Shown one piece after another: positions 16,405 to 25,451 of a stretch of DNA of 64,000 nucleotides. A program made the position numbers and the translations under genes. Below the pieces are notes generated by a model that did no database searches, was not told where the DNA came from, and saw only the letters and a list, made by a program, of their open reading frames with translations. Positions within the stretch are counted from its first letter, which is position 1. Every line of letters begins with the position of its first letter. The stretch comes from Paeniglutamicibacter quisquiliarum (GTDB lineage: Bacteria > Actinomycetota > Actinomycetes > Actinomycetales > Micrococcaceae), in NCBI RefSeq assembly GCF_019084045.1, contig NZ_JAHRED010000001.1, positions 496,001 to 560,000 of the forward strand. The letters are read 5' to 3'.

Positions 16405-18110
16405 TGTCGCAAACAATTACGAACCCGAACCCCGGTTCCGAACCCGTCATCAAGGTCCGGGACCTGAAGATTGCCTTCGGACCCAAGAACGGCGCAACAC
16501 CCACCGTTCACGGTGTGGACTTCGAGATCCATGCCGGGGAATGCCTGGCCATCGTCGGTGAATCGGGTTCCGGCAAATCCGTCACCGCCCGCACGCTCAT
16601 CGGCTTGACCGGCGCCAACGCGGTGATCCGGGCGCAGACCCTGCAACTGCAGGGCAAGGACCTGCGCCGCCACGGCGAACGCGCCTGGCGCAAGGTGCGC
16701 GGCGCGGACATCGGCTACGTCCTGCAGGACGCGCTGGTTTCCCTGGATCCGCTGCGTCCCATCGGCCGGGAGATCGCCGACTCGCTGCGCATCCACACCA
16801 ACCTTTCCCCCGCGGCACGCACCGCCAAGGTGCTGGATCTGCTCGAGGCGGTCGGCATCCCGGAACCCGAGCAGCGCATCAACCAGCGCTCCGGGGAACT
16901 TTCCGGCGGGCTGCGCCAGCGTGCACTCATCGCCGCGGCCATCGCCCTGGACCCGGCGCTGCTGATCGCCGACGAGCCGACCACGGCCCTGGACGCCACC
17001 GTCCAGCAACAGATCCTTGACCTGCTGGCCGAACGCAAGGCGGCGGGGACCTCGCTGCTGCTGATCAGCCACGACCTGGCGGTGGTGGGCCACCTGGCCG
17101 ACCGCATTGCAGTGATGCGCCGGGGAGAAATCGTCGAGACCGGGCCAACGGCCCAGGTGCTGGGGAACCCGCAGCACGAATACACGCGGCGGCTGCTGCG
17201 GGCGGTGCCCACCGACAAACCGCGCGGTACCAGGCTCGCGCCCGCCGGGGCCGGGATTTCGGTGCGCCAGCATGCGCTGATCGGCGCCGGCCGCGCGGCC
17301 GACACCACGAAGGACCGGACGGGTCCCGTTCTGGTGGCCGAATCCCTGCGCAAGACCTACCGCAACCCCGACGGAACCGAACGCGTTGCCGTCCACGATG
17401 TCTCCTTTGCCCTGAATCGCGGGCAGACCCTGGGGATCGTCGGGGAATCCGGATCGGGCAAGAGCACGGTGGCGCGCATGGCACTGGGTCTCGCGATTCC
17501 GGAAGCCGGGGAGGTGCGGCTGCTGGGCAACCCATGGAGCTCCCTGCCCGAGAAGCAGCGCCGACCGCAGCGCAAGCACATCACCTCCATCTACCAGGAC
17601 CCGCTGGGCTCCTTCGACCCGCAATGGGACGTTGCCCGGATCCTCTCCGATGCCCTGCCCGATGCGAGTCGGCTTTCCCGCGCCGAACGCCGGGTTGAGG
17701 TCATCCGGCTGCTGGAAACCGTGGGCCTCGATGCGTCCGTGGAATCCCGGCTTCCGCTGCGCCTCTCCGGCGGGCAGCGCCAGCGCATCGCCATTGCCCG
17801 CGCCCTGGCCCCGGGGCCGGACGTGATCATCTGCGACGAACCGGTCTCGGCGCTCGATGTCTCCATCCAAGCCCAGGTGCTGGATCTGCTCGATGAACTG
17901 CAACGCGAATTCAAGCTCAGCTACCTGTTCATCTCCCACGACCTGGGCGTGGTGCAACACGTCAGCGACGAGATCGTCGTGATGGAGGCCGGACGGGTCG
18001 TGGAGGCCGGACGCACCACCGAGGTCTTCGCCAACCCCGCCAAGGAATACACCCGCAAGCTATTGGCCGCCGCCCCGCGCCTGGCCACGACCACCGGAGG
18101 AAGAGAATGA
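16404..18110 (+). CDS. Fused double ABC ATPase (DppD-DppF type)
   Basis: A 568-residue protein with two complete nucleotide-binding domains that are separate DppD and DppF proteins in most peptide transporters. Domain 1 has Walker A GESGSGKS (52-59), signature LSGGLRQR and Walker B LLIADEP. Domain 2 has Walker A GESGSGKS (about 347-354), signature LSGGQRQR and Walker B VIICDEP. Both have the family's C-terminal oligopeptide-transporter tail motif (EYTRRLL, EYTRKLL). The first signature has Leu instead of the usual Gln (GGLRQR), a tolerated variant. The frame is open far upstream, but the ATG at 16404, overlapping the permease stop, is clearly the start. Confidence 0.93.
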   Translation: MSQTITNPNPGSEPVIKVRDLKIAFGPKNGATPTVHGVDFEIHAGECLAIVGESGSGKSVTARTLIGLTGANAVIRAQTLQLQGKDLRRHGERAWRKVRGADIGYVLQDALVSLDPLRPIGREIADSLRIHTNLSPAARTAKVLDLLEAVGIPEPEQRINQRSGELSGGLRQRALIAAAIALDPALLIADEPTTALDATVQQQILDLLAERKAAGTSLLLISHDLAVVGHLADRIAVMRRGEIVETGPTAQVLGNPQHEYTRRLLRAVPTDKPRGTRLAPAGAGISVRQHALIGAGRAADTTKDRTGPVLVAESLRKTYRNPDGTERVAVHDVSFALNRGQTLGIVGESGSGKSTVARMALGLAIPEAGEVRLLGNPWSSLPEKQRRPQRKHITSIYQDPLGSFDPQWDVARILSDALPDASRLSRAERRVEVIRLLETVGLDASVESRLPLRLSGGQRQRIAIARALAPGPDVIICDEPVSALDVSIQAQVLDLLDELQREFKLSYLFISHDLGVVQHVSDEIVVMEAGRVVEAGRTTEVFANPAKEYTRKLLAAAPRLATTTGGRE

Positions 18111-19363
18111 CCATCAGCCTTGAACGCCAACCCGAAGCACGCCAGGATTCGGCGAGGACACCGGTGACCAACGACCTGCTGGAGCGTTTCGCCCCCGTTT
18201 TCGCAACGATCGCCGCCACCACCGTGGAAAGCGAAGCCACCCGCACCCTGGCCCACGACGCGGTGTCCCTGCTCAAGAGCTCCGGATTCACCGCGATCCG
18301 GGTCCCGCAGGAATTCGGCGGTTCGGGAGCCACGCTGGCGCAGTCGCTGCTGCTGCTGCGCGAACTCGGCGCCGCGGACTCGAACCTCGGCCAGGCCCTG
18401 CGCGCGCACTTCACCACCGTGGAAACCCTGGTCTCCGGCACCGACGCCGCGGCCAAGGAACGCTGGCTGCCGCGCGTGGTGGCAGGGGACGTGTTTGGCA
18501 ACGCCACCACCGAGAAGGGCAATAAGCCGGGAACCAACTCCACGGTGCTGACCGAGGAAGCGGGCCGCACGGTGCTCAACGGTACCAAGTTCTACAGCAC
18601 CGGCAGCCTCTACGCCGACTGGATCAAGGTCAGCGCCGACACCGCCACCGGCGAATCGGTGCGCGTGAACGTGCACCGCACCGCTCCCGGCGTGGAATTG
18701 GTGGATGACTGGGACGGGTTCGGCCAACGGCTGACCGCCTCGGGCACCACCGTATTCACCAACGTCGAGGTTGAGGCCGAAAATATCGAAGCCTCCGGAG
18801 GCATCGAGGGCGTTGGCTTCGGTGCCGCCTATGTCCAGGGCATCTTGCTGGTGGCCCTGGGCGGGATCGCCCGCGCCGTGCGCCGCGACGCGGTTGACTA
18901 TGTCCGCGGGCGCGAACGCGCGTTTTCCCATGGGGTCGGAGATTCCCCGCAGCGCGACCCGCTGGTGCAAGAAGTTGTCGGTCGGATCAGTTCCACGGTG
19001 TTCGCGATCGATGCTGTCCTCGACACCGTGGGCGCCCGCATCGAAGCCGCGGCAGTCTTATCGGCTGCCGGAAAGCTTGACGCCGAAGCCACTGCCGAGC
19101 TGGACACCAATCTCTCCGAGGCCCAGATCTTCGTGGTTGAGCAGACCCTGGATGTGGCGAATCGACTCTTTGAGGTTGGCGGCGCTTCCGCCGCCTCCGA
19201 GACCCGGAGGCTGGACCGGCACTGGCGCAATGCCCGGGTGCTGGGACAGCACAACCCCGTGATCTACCGGGCCCGCGCCGTGGGACAGCAACGGCTGACC
19301 GGGGACCAGCTCACCACCCCCATCTATGTCGGAACCAGCGCCTCGAACGGAGCCACCGCATGA
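18107..19363 (+). CDS. Acyl-CoA-dehydrogenase-like flavoprotein (SfnB/DszC type)
   Basis: A 418-residue flavoprotein with the acyl-CoA dehydrogenase fold. N-terminal helices run to about residue 120 (LLKSSGFTAIRVPQEFGGSGATL), followed by a beta domain (GNATTEKGNKPG, TVLNGTKFYSTGSLYADW) and a C-terminal helical bundle. The catalytic Glu of true acyl-CoA dehydrogenases is not evident, and the form resembles monooxygenases such as DszC and SfnB, which oxidize sulfur compounds with reduced FMN. Genes of this type sit beside NtaA/DszA monooxygenases in organosulfur clusters. It overlaps both neighbours by ATGA. Confidence 0.85.
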   Translation: MTISLERQPEARQDSARTPVTNDLLERFAPVFATIAATTVESEATRTLAHDAVSLLKSSGFTAIRVPQEFGGSGATLAQSLLLLRELGAADSNLGQALRAHFTTVETLVSGTDAAAKERWLPRVVAGDVFGNATTEKGNKPGTNSTVLTEEAGRTVLNGTKFYSTGSLYADWIKVSADTATGESVRVNVHRTAPGVELVDDWDGFGQRLTASGTTVFTNVEVEAENIEASGGIEGVGFGAAYVQGILLVALGGIARAVRRDAVDYVRGRERAFSHGVGDSPQRDPLVQEVVGRISSTVFAIDAVLDTVGARIEAAAVLSAAGKLDAEATAELDTNLSEAQIFVVEQTLDVANRLFEVGGASAASETRRLDRHWRNARVLGQHNPVIYRARAVGQQRLTGDQLTTPIYVGTSASNGATA

Positions 19364-20760
19364 GCAAGCCACTGCTGTTCAACGCCTTCCTGATGAACAC
19401 CGCCAGCCACATCCACCACGGCCAGTGGCGCCACCCCGAGGCCCGGCAGCACGAATTCAACGACGTGAACCTATGGATCGAACTGGCCAAGACCCTGGAG
19501 GACGGTCTCTTTGACGCGATGTTCTTCGCGGATGTCACGGGGCTCTACGGCCCGGCCGACGGTCAATACGTGGACAACGTTCACGAGGGGCTGCAGATTC
19601 CGTCCAACGACCCCGCGGTGTTACTCGGCGCCCTGGCGGTGGCCACCAAGAACATCGGGCTGGCCTATACCTCCAACGTCATGCAGAACCATCCATTCAA
19701 CTTCGCCCGCCAGGTTTCCACTCTTGACCACATTTCCAAGGGCCGCATCGCGTGGAACATCGTGACCAGCACGCAGGAAAACTCGGCGCGGAACTTCGGC
19801 TACGACGCCCTGGCCGAGCACGACGCCCGCTACGACTGGGCCGATGAATACCTGGATGTCGCCTACAAGCTCTGGGAGGGATCCTGGGACGAGGGCGCGC
19901 TGCTGGTGGACAAGGCGGGCGGGCGCTATTCGGACCCGTCCAAGATCCACAAGATCAACCACGTCGGCGCGCGCTACAAGGTCGAGGGACCGCATCTGCC
20001 GTCCCCTTCGCCGCAGCGCACCCCGCTGCTCTTCCAGGCAGGCGGTTCGCCGCGCGGCATTGAATTTGCCGCCAAGCATGCCGAGGCCGTGTTCATCGGA
20101 CCGCCCAACCCGGCGGGGGCCAGGCTGCATACCGAAAGTGCCCGCGCCGCTGCGGTGCGTGCGGGCCGTGGTGAGGACGATATCAAGTTCTTCCAGGGAA
20201 TCAGCTTCGTGGTCGGTTCCACGAACAAGGAGCTGGATGCGAAACGGGCCGAGCACGCACAATACTCATCGGTGGTGGGCTACCTGACCCACGCATCGCT
20301 GGGGATCCTGCCCGACGGCACACGCCTGCCCGTGGACACCGAGTTGCGCAGCATCCCCAACAATGGGGGACAAGGGTTCGTCGATTGGCTGCGCGCCGCC
20401 ACCCCGGATCGCGAACCCACCCTGGCCGATCTGGCACATTCTCGCATCGAGCGCGGAATCGTTGCGGGTTCCCCCGAAGAAATCGCCGACCAGCTTGTCG
20501 CCTGGCAGGACGCGGGGATCGATGGCATCAACGTGATCAACTGGCGCCTGCCCGGCACCTACCTGGAATTCAACGAACGCATCCTGCCCACCCTGCAGGA
20601 ACGTGGTCTGGCAAAGACCGCCTACGAGCCGGGCACCTTACGCCAGAAGATCTTCGGGCAGGATCGATTGCCCGATAACCACCCGGGTGCGGCCTACCGT
20701 GGAGCCTTCGGGCCCAACGGAAGTGCGCGCAAGGAGCAGACTGTCGCGGCCGGGGCCTAA
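19360..20760 (+). CDS. NtaA/SnaA/DszA-family FMN-dependent monooxygenase, operon copy
   Basis: A 466-residue luciferase-like monooxygenase, last gene of the ABC operon. It begins MSKPLLFNAFLMNTASHIHHG and parallels the protein at 10905-12332 throughout (EFNDVNLWIELAKTLED, FDAMFFADVTGLYG, GRIAWNIVTS, SPSPQRTPLLFQAG). Differences are spread over the whole length, so the two are old paralogues rather than a recent copy. It needs a reduced-flavin donor; no flavin reductase is encoded in this window. A role in cleaving or oxidizing an imported organosulfur compound is inferred from the operon. Confidence 0.9.
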   Translation: MSKPLLFNAFLMNTASHIHHGQWRHPEARQHEFNDVNLWIELAKTLEDGLFDAMFFADVTGLYGPADGQYVDNVHEGLQIPSNDPAVLLGALAVATKNIGLAYTSNVMQNHPFNFARQVSTLDHISKGRIAWNIVTSTQENSARNFGYDALAEHDARYDWADEYLDVAYKLWEGSWDEGALLVDKAGGRYSDPSKIHKINHVGARYKVEGPHLPSPSPQRTPLLFQAGGSPRGIEFAAKHAEAVFIGPPNPAGARLHTESARAAAVRAGRGEDDIKFFQGISFVVGSTNKELDAKRAEHAQYSSVVGYLTHASLGILPDGTRLPVDTELRSIPNNGGQGFVDWLRAATPDREPTLADLAHSRIERGIVAGSPEEIADQLVAWQDAGIDGINVINWRLPGTYLEFNERILPTLQERGLAKTAYEPGTLRQKIFGQDRLPDNHPGAAYRGAFGPNGSARKEQTVAAGA

Positions 20761-20792
20761 CCAGCCCCCGCAGGTTTCGGCGAGAGCGACAT

Positions 20793-20841
20793 GCGGCGGA
20801 TGGAAATACCCATGTTTCGGGTTTTCCCATCCGCCGCTTTC
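20793..20841 (+). terminator. Terminator of the sulfur operon
   Basis: GCGGCGGATGG (20793-20803) pairs with CCATCCGCCGC (20827-20837). The inner bases AAATACCC and GGGTTTT extend the stem, and a TTT run follows. It lies 33 bases after the last monooxygenase stop. Confidence 0.85.
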
Positions 20842-20952
20842 GTGTCCGCGGGAAGTTATCCACAATTTTCAATGAGGGCCCAAAATGCCCTTGGATCGGC
20901 GAACACTTGGTGATGTCAAGGAAACATCAAGGCTAACCAAGGAGCGGGAACC

Positions 20953-21429
20953 ATGTGCGACATGTGCGACGGGATGAGCAAGACCGAGCAGCTCCGGCAT
21001 GTCCAAGAAATCATTGATGAACACGGGGTCGCCGTGTGCTACGTCGAAGACAATGATCCACAGAAGTGTTTTGGGTACACCGTTGGGCTCACGCCCCACA
21101 ATGCCCAAGAGTTCCTGGTTCGGGGGATGAACCACGAGGACACAAGCTTGATGCTCAACGGGTTTGCCGACAGCGTGTTGGAGCGCGGAGAGCACTTTGA
21201 CCACGGCCACACCGCAAATTGGCGGGACGGCCGAATCCTGCATTTTAACCACATGAGGGGAGCCCGGGAATTCGCCTGCGATGCCTTCAACTTATATGGA
21301 CCCCGGGCCCGCGTGCTGGAAATCCACTTCGCGCAGCCGGGCATGCCTGCCGGGGCCGGGTCGGTCGAATACCGGAACCTGGCCCTTGTCCTTGCGGACG
21401 CCCGGCTTCTCCCGCAACAACTTCACTGA
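20953..21429 (+). CDS. DUF4262 domain protein
   Basis: A 158-residue cytoplasmic protein of the DUF4262 family. Visible features are an N-terminal CDMCDG Cys pair, then IIDEHGVAVCYVEDNDPQKCFGYTVGLT (the best conserved DUF4262 segment, about residues 22-49) and a long C-terminal part ending LALVLADARLLPQQLH. The function of the family is unknown; members are often found near phage-defence or stress genes, but nothing of the sort is seen here. The ATG at 20953 has GGAGCGGG upstream. A related smaller gene follows after 29 bases. Confidence 0.8.
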   Translation: MCDMCDGMSKTEQLRHVQEIIDEHGVAVCYVEDNDPQKCFGYTVGLTPHNAQEFLVRGMNHEDTSLMLNGFADSVLERGEHFDHGHTANWRDGRILHFNHMRGAREFACDAFNLYGPRARVLEIHFAQPGMPAGAGSVEYRNLALVLADARLLPQQLH

Positions 21430-21458
21430 AGATTCGAGGGGCCAGAGAGGAAGCGAAG

Positions 21459-21902
21459 ATGTATTACCTGCCGTGCACGGATCCGGAAATCATCCAGATG
21501 CTGCAGCCCTATCGCCAGCAAATCGATATCAACGGATTCTGTCTGATCCACGACAGCGACCCGTGCAAACTGCAAGAGCTTTGCTACACGGCGGGCCTGA
21601 CCGACAGGGGACTGCCCGAGCTGATCGCCCGGATGGAAGACTTCGCCGGTTTCCCGCAGGGCACCCCGATGTTGATGGCCCAGCTGGTGGTGAAGCTCAG
21701 GGACCTTGAAGGCGGCTATGCCGGCGATGAAGCCTACGAAGTCCAGGGAACCTGGGTACGGCTGACCGACCAGAGCCTACATATCCCGCTCTGCGGCATC
21801 ACCTTGGCCATGTACGGCAGCGACTATCGCCTATTGCAGGTAAGGCCTTGCGCCGCGGAGCCCAGCACATGGAAACGGGGCCACCAGATCGGCCTTAACT
21901 GA
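21459..21902 (+). CDS. DUF4262-like protein, second copy
   Basis: A 147-residue hypothetical protein, probably cotranscribed with the preceding gene. Its segment IDINGFCLIHDSDPCKLQELCYTAGLTDRGLPELI aligns with the conserved DUF4262 start of the neighbour (GVAVCYVEDND..., YT.GLT), so I read it as a diverged family member. It is Cys-rich (six Cys) for an actinobacterial cytosolic protein. AGAGAGGAAG lies just upstream of the ATG. It has no known function. Confidence 0.68.
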   Translation: MYYLPCTDPEIIQMLQPYRQQIDINGFCLIHDSDPCKLQELCYTAGLTDRGLPELIARMEDFAGFPQGTPMLMAQLVVKLRDLEGGYAGDEAYEVQGTWVRLTDQSLHIPLCGITLAMYGSDYRLLQVRPCAAEPSTWKRGHQIGLN

Positions 21903-22050
21903 TGTGCCAGGCACTGACAAGGAACTCGGTCGTGGGCGGGGGTGCCGAACTTGGCGGCGGACAACTGCGGGTGGACCGTGCCGTCCTGCCCACCCGCGCT
22001 CGGTCCAAGCGGTCGGCGCCACGAACTGCTCGCGTTAAGCAACCGACGGA

Positions 22051-22085
22051 GGTTGGGACCACCCGTGAATGGGGTAATCCCAACC
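22051..22085. terminator. Hairpin between convergent genes
   Basis: GGTTGGGA (22051-22058) pairs perfectly with TCCCAACC (22078-22085), and the CCACCC/GGGG bases inside continue the stem imperfectly. It lies between the DUF4262 pair and the convergent amino acid permease and can serve both. The 22000-22050 stretch before it holds nothing recognisable. Confidence 0.65.
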
Positions 22086-22110
22086 GCCGCCTTGGCTTGG
22101 TTCGGTGGTG

Positions 22111-23586
22111 CTAGGCGCGCAGGCGTGCCTTGCGTGCGGCGTGTTCGGCGGCGACCTTGGCATCGTGCTCGGCGCGGATGGCCGCGTGCTCCGGGTTGCG
22201 GCGAACCATCAGGTAGCCGATGCCCAGGGCAACGAACCAGATCGGGGTGAAGACCAGGGCCATCAGCGTGTCCGGCTGGGTGGTCAGGGCCCAGATGATG
22301 AAGCCGAAGAAGGCAAGCACCACATAGGGCATGAACGATCCGCCGGGCATCTTGAACTTGCTGGCCTCATTTAGTTCCGGACGGCGGCGGCGGTAGACGA
22401 TGTAGCTGATCAGGATGATCGACCAGACGAACATGAAGCACAGCGCCGAGATCGTGGTGACCAGGGTGAATGCCTCGGCGACTGAGCCCTCCGCATAGAG
22501 CAGGGCCACGCCGGCGAGCAGGAACATGCAGGAGAAGATCAGCGCGTTCTTCGGGACCTTGCGGCTCGAGAGCTTTCCAAAGGCCTTGGGTGCATCGCCC
22601 TCGCGGGCCAGCCCGTAAACCATGCGCGAAGTGGAATATATGCCGGAGTTCGCGCTGGAAGTCGCCGAGGTGAGCACAACGAAGTTGATCACGCCCGCGG
22701 CACCGACCAGGCCGGCCAGGGCAAACATGCCAACGAACGGGGACTCGTCTGCGGAGTAACTGGTCCACGGGCGGACGGCCATGAGAATGACCAGGGCTCC
22801 GACGTAGAAGAGCAGCACGCGGATCGGGATGGAGTTCACTGCGCGGGGCAGGTTCTTTTCCGGGTCCTTGGTCTCGGCGGCGGCGGTGCCGACCAATTCA
22901 ATGCCGACGAAGGCGAACACTGCGATCTGGAAGCCTGCAACAAAGCCCATGAAGCCGGTCGGGAACATCCCGCCGTGTTCCCACAGGTTCGTGAAGGAGG
23001 CGCGTGCGCCGTCGGTTTCGAAGCTCATGATGATCATGACCAGGCCGACGACGATCAGCGCCATGATGGCGATGATCTTGATCAGCGCGAACCAGAACTC
23101 GGTCTCGCCAAAGGCGCGGACCGTGGGAAGATTCAATGCCAGCAAGACCAGGATGCAGAGGATGGCCGGGATCCACAGTGCCAGGTCGGGCCACCAGAAT
23201 GCGACATAGTGGGCAATGGCCACCACGTCGGCGATGCCCGTGACAATCCAGCAGAACCAGTAGGTCCACCCGGTGAAGAAGGAAGCCCACGGCCCCAGGA
23301 GGTCACCGGCGAAGTCGCCGAAGTTCTTGTACTGCAGGTTGCTCAGCAACAATTCGCCCATGGCGCGCATGACGAAGAAAAGCATGAAGCCGATGATCAT
23401 GTAAACGAAAATGACCGACGGGCCCGCAACCGAGATGGTCTTGCCCGAACCCATGAACAGACCCGTGCCGATGGCACCGCCGATGGCCATGAGCTGGATG
23501 TGGCGGTTGGATAGTGCCCGTTCGAGTGGCGGATTGCCGTCGGCGGGCTCACCTCCCGATGCTTTTTTGAGCGTTTGTTCTGTCAT
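22111..23586 (-). CDS. cycA: APC-family amino acid permease (CycA-like D-serine/D-alanine/glycine type)
   Basis: A 491-residue transporter with 12 predicted membrane helices of the amino acid-polyamine-organocation family. The first helix region SNRHIQLMAIGGAIGTGLFMGSG is diagnostic. The WTYWFCWIVTGIADVVAIAHYVAFW stretch and the NLQYKNFGDFAGDLLGPWASFF loop match the CycA/AnsP/ProY subgroup, closest to CycA (D-serine, D-alanine and glycine uptake). The C-terminus is Ala/Glu/Arg-rich and cytoplasmic. It is monocistronic, with the start 207 bases from the divergent CitE-like gene. Substrate assignment within the subgroup is tentative. Confidence 0.85.
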   Translation of the reverse strand: MTEQTLKKASGGEPADGNPPLERALSNRHIQLMAIGGAIGTGLFMGSGKTISVAGPSVIFVYMIIGFMLFFVMRAMGELLLSNLQYKNFGDFAGDLLGPWASFFTGWTYWFCWIVTGIADVVAIAHYVAFWWPDLALWIPAILCILVLLALNLPTVRAFGETEFWFALIKIIAIMALIVVGLVMIIMSFETDGARASFTNLWEHGGMFPTGFMGFVAGFQIAVFAFVGIELVGTAAAETKDPEKNLPRAVNSIPIRVLLFYVGALVILMAVRPWTSYSADESPFVGMFALAGLVGAAGVINFVVLTSATSSANSGIYSTSRMVYGLAREGDAPKAFGKLSSRKVPKNALIFSCMFLLAGVALLYAEGSVAEAFTLVTTISALCFMFVWSIILISYIVYRRRRPELNEASKFKMPGGSFMPYVVLAFFGFIIWALTTQPDTLMALVFTPIWFVALGIGYLMVRRNPEHAAIRAEHDAKVAAEHAARKARLRA

Positions 23587-23756
23587 GGTGCTGACTATCC
23601 TTGGGGAGTGGTGGTGCCTTGTTGTGACGGCCGATACAGAGCCTCAAAAACCATACTGCAATTTAGGTGGCGTGCGAAAATGTGCGTCGAGTTGGTCACA
23701 CCGAAGGCGCATTTGTCGGGCATTCGCGGCTTTGTGTACCCGCCGCACCTTCCGCG

Positions 23757-23793
23757 TTGGTACCTTGGTGCGCGAAGTCGGTAGGCTGGAGGC
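23757..23793 (+). promoter_or_regulatory. Candidate leaderless promoter of the CitE-like gene
   Basis: TAGGCT (23782-23787) is a good actinobacterial -10 box ending six bases before the ATG at 23794. TTGGTA (23757-23762) lies 19 bases upstream as a possible -35. The GGAGG before the start is only one base from the ATG, too close to work as a ribosome site, which supports leaderless initiation. Confidence 0.55.
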
Positions 23794-24639
23794 ATGGCAT
23801 TCCGTAACCGTCGCGCAGCTAACCTTCCAGCAAAACTTTCCCGCTCTTGGCTGCTAGTCAACGCCTCGAAGCCCGAGGACTTCGCCCCGGCGCTCGCGTC
23901 CGAGGCCGACTCGGTCATCTTTGACATGGAAGCCGCAGTTCCGGATGACAAGAAGGATGCCGCACGCGCGGCCGTGGTCGAGGCACTGTCCACCGGAATG
24001 ACCGCCTGGGTGCGCGTCAACGGAATCGACACCGACTTCTGGGCCAAGGACCTGGCCGACCTGTCCAAGGCCCCCGGCCTGCGCGGGGTCATGCTGGCCA
24101 TGACCGAAAAGCCCGAGCAGGTCACCTACACGGCCATGCGACTGCAGGCAGGCACCCCGGTGCTCGCCTTGGTCGAATCCGCGCTCGGCATCGAGAACGC
24201 CACCGCCATTGCCTCCGCCCCCGGCACCTTCCGCCTGGCCTTCGGAGTGAACGACTTCCGCAAGGACACCGGCGTCTCCGGCGACCCGCTCGCCCTGGCC
24301 TACGCCCGCGGCAAGCTCGTGGTGGCATCGCGCGTGGGCAAGCTCCCGGGCGCCATCGACGGCCCGCCGGCTCCCGGCGCCGACGCCGCCGAGGTCCTGG
24401 CTGACTCCGCGATCACCGCCTCGATGGGCATGACCGGCAAGCTGGCGCTTTCGCGTACCCAGGTCGATGAGATCAACCTTGGTCTTTCACCGAGCACCGA
24501 CGAGCTGTCCTGGGCCCACGACATGCTTGACGCCCACGCGGCAGGTGCCACGGTGGGCGACGGGTCCTACCTGCCGCGTCTGGCCCGTGCCCAGAAGATC
24601 GCGGACCTGGCCGATTCCTACGGATTGTGGAACGCCTAA
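23794..24639 (+). CDS. HpcH/HpaI aldolase / CitE-like CoA ester lyase
   Basis: A 281-residue TIM-barrel lyase of the citrate-lyase beta/malyl-CoA lyase family. It has SRSWLLVNASKPEDFAPAL near the start, the FDMEAAVPDDKKDAAR segment (metal-binding acid), WVRVNGIDTDFW, and ALVESALGIENA with the second metal ligand Glu. It is a free-standing CitE-like protein; no citE partners (citD, citF) are present, so activity on malyl- or citramalyl-CoA is more likely than citrate lyase. Monocistronic, with a strong terminator. Confidence 0.87.
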   Translation: MAFRNRRAANLPAKLSRSWLLVNASKPEDFAPALASEADSVIFDMEAAVPDDKKDAARAAVVEALSTGMTAWVRVNGIDTDFWAKDLADLSKAPGLRGVMLAMTEKPEQVTYTAMRLQAGTPVLALVESALGIENATAIASAPGTFRLAFGVNDFRKDTGVSGDPLALAYARGKLVVASRVGKLPGAIDGPPAPGADAAEVLADSAITASMGMTGKLALSRTQVDEINLGLSPSTDELSWAHDMLDAHAAGATVGDGSYLPRLARAQKIADLADSYGLWNA

Positions 24640-24665
24640 GACCTCAGGTTGCTCCAGAGCGACCA

Positions 24666-24714
24666 GGGCCCGGCAGATGCGCGTCACGGCGCATCCGCCG
24701 GGCCCTTGCCTTTT
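24666..24714 (+). terminator. Rho-independent terminator
   Basis: GGGCCCGGC (24666-24674) pairs with GCCGGGCCC (24697-24705), an inner ATGCGC/GCGCAT stem adds length, and TTGCCTTTT follows. It lies 26 bases after the CitE-like gene. Confidence 0.9.
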
Positions 24715-24821
24715 GTGGCACGAGATGTGGCGGATCTCCGTTCGCTTGCTTGCACGGCGCAGGGGGCAGAGACTGTTGACATGGGCGAAAAAGGATCCAA
24801 CCACTCCGAGGCCTGCGCCTG

Positions 24822-25445
24822 ATGGCCGGCCTCTATGGGAAGTACGTGCTGCCGCGTCTCGTCGCGTTCGCCTGCGACAACCGGTCCCTGGACCCGTTGC
24901 GCGCCAAGGTGTGTGCGGGGCTTGGCGGGCGCGTGCTGGAACTGGGTTTCGGTTCGGGCAGCAACGTGGCCCACTACCCGGCCGCCACCGCCGAAGTGGT
25001 GGCCGTTGAACCCTCAGACACCGCCTGGCGGCTTTCGGACGGGGTTCGTGCTTCCTCGGGCACGCGGATCGTTCGCGGGTCGCCGGACGGCCAGGAGCTG
25101 GGGGAGCCCGACGGCTCCTTCGATGCCGCGCTGAGCACCTTTACGCTGTGCACCATCCCGGATGCCGCGGCGGCCCTGACCGAGGTCCGCCGGGTGCTCA
25201 AGCCCGGCGGGGCGCTGCACTTCCTGGAACACGGGCTGGCGCCCGATGAAAAGGTCCAACGCTTCCAGCGACGGGTCGAACCCATCCAGAAGGCGCTGGC
25301 CGGCGGCTGCCACCTCACCCGCTCCACCACGCAAATGATTCGCGATGCCGGGTTTGAGATCACCGAGCTGGACACGTTCTACTTTCCCGGTGCCCCGCGC
25401 TTCGAAAGCGCCTACAGCCTGGGGGTGGCAACCCGTTCCCGATGA
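24822..25445 (+). CDS. Class I SAM-dependent methyltransferase
   Basis: A 207-residue methyltransferase. Motif I is LELGFGSGSNVAHYP (about residues 38-52), the post-I acidic residue is in VVAVEPSDTAW, and motif IV/V regions are FDAALSTFTLCTIPDAAAAL and LKPGGALHFLEHG. The layout (GLYGKYVLPRLVAFACDN start, FLEHG, LTRSTTQMIRDAGFEI end) resembles METTL7/UbiE-like small-molecule methyltransferases. The substrate is unknown. The ATG at 24822 overlaps the stop of a 13-codon frame beginning at 24781 (TGATG), so translation may be coupled. The stop lies six bases from the convergent acyl-CoA synthetase. Confidence 0.85.
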   Translation: MAGLYGKYVLPRLVAFACDNRSLDPLRAKVCAGLGGRVLELGFGSGSNVAHYPAATAEVVAVEPSDTAWRLSDGVRASSGTRIVRGSPDGQELGEPDGSFDAALSTFTLCTIPDAAAALTEVRRVLKPGGALHFLEHGLAPDEKVQRFQRRVEPIQKALAGGCHLTRSTTQMIRDAGFEITELDTFYFPGAPRFESAYSLGVATRSR

Positions 25446-25451
25446 CGCCGG

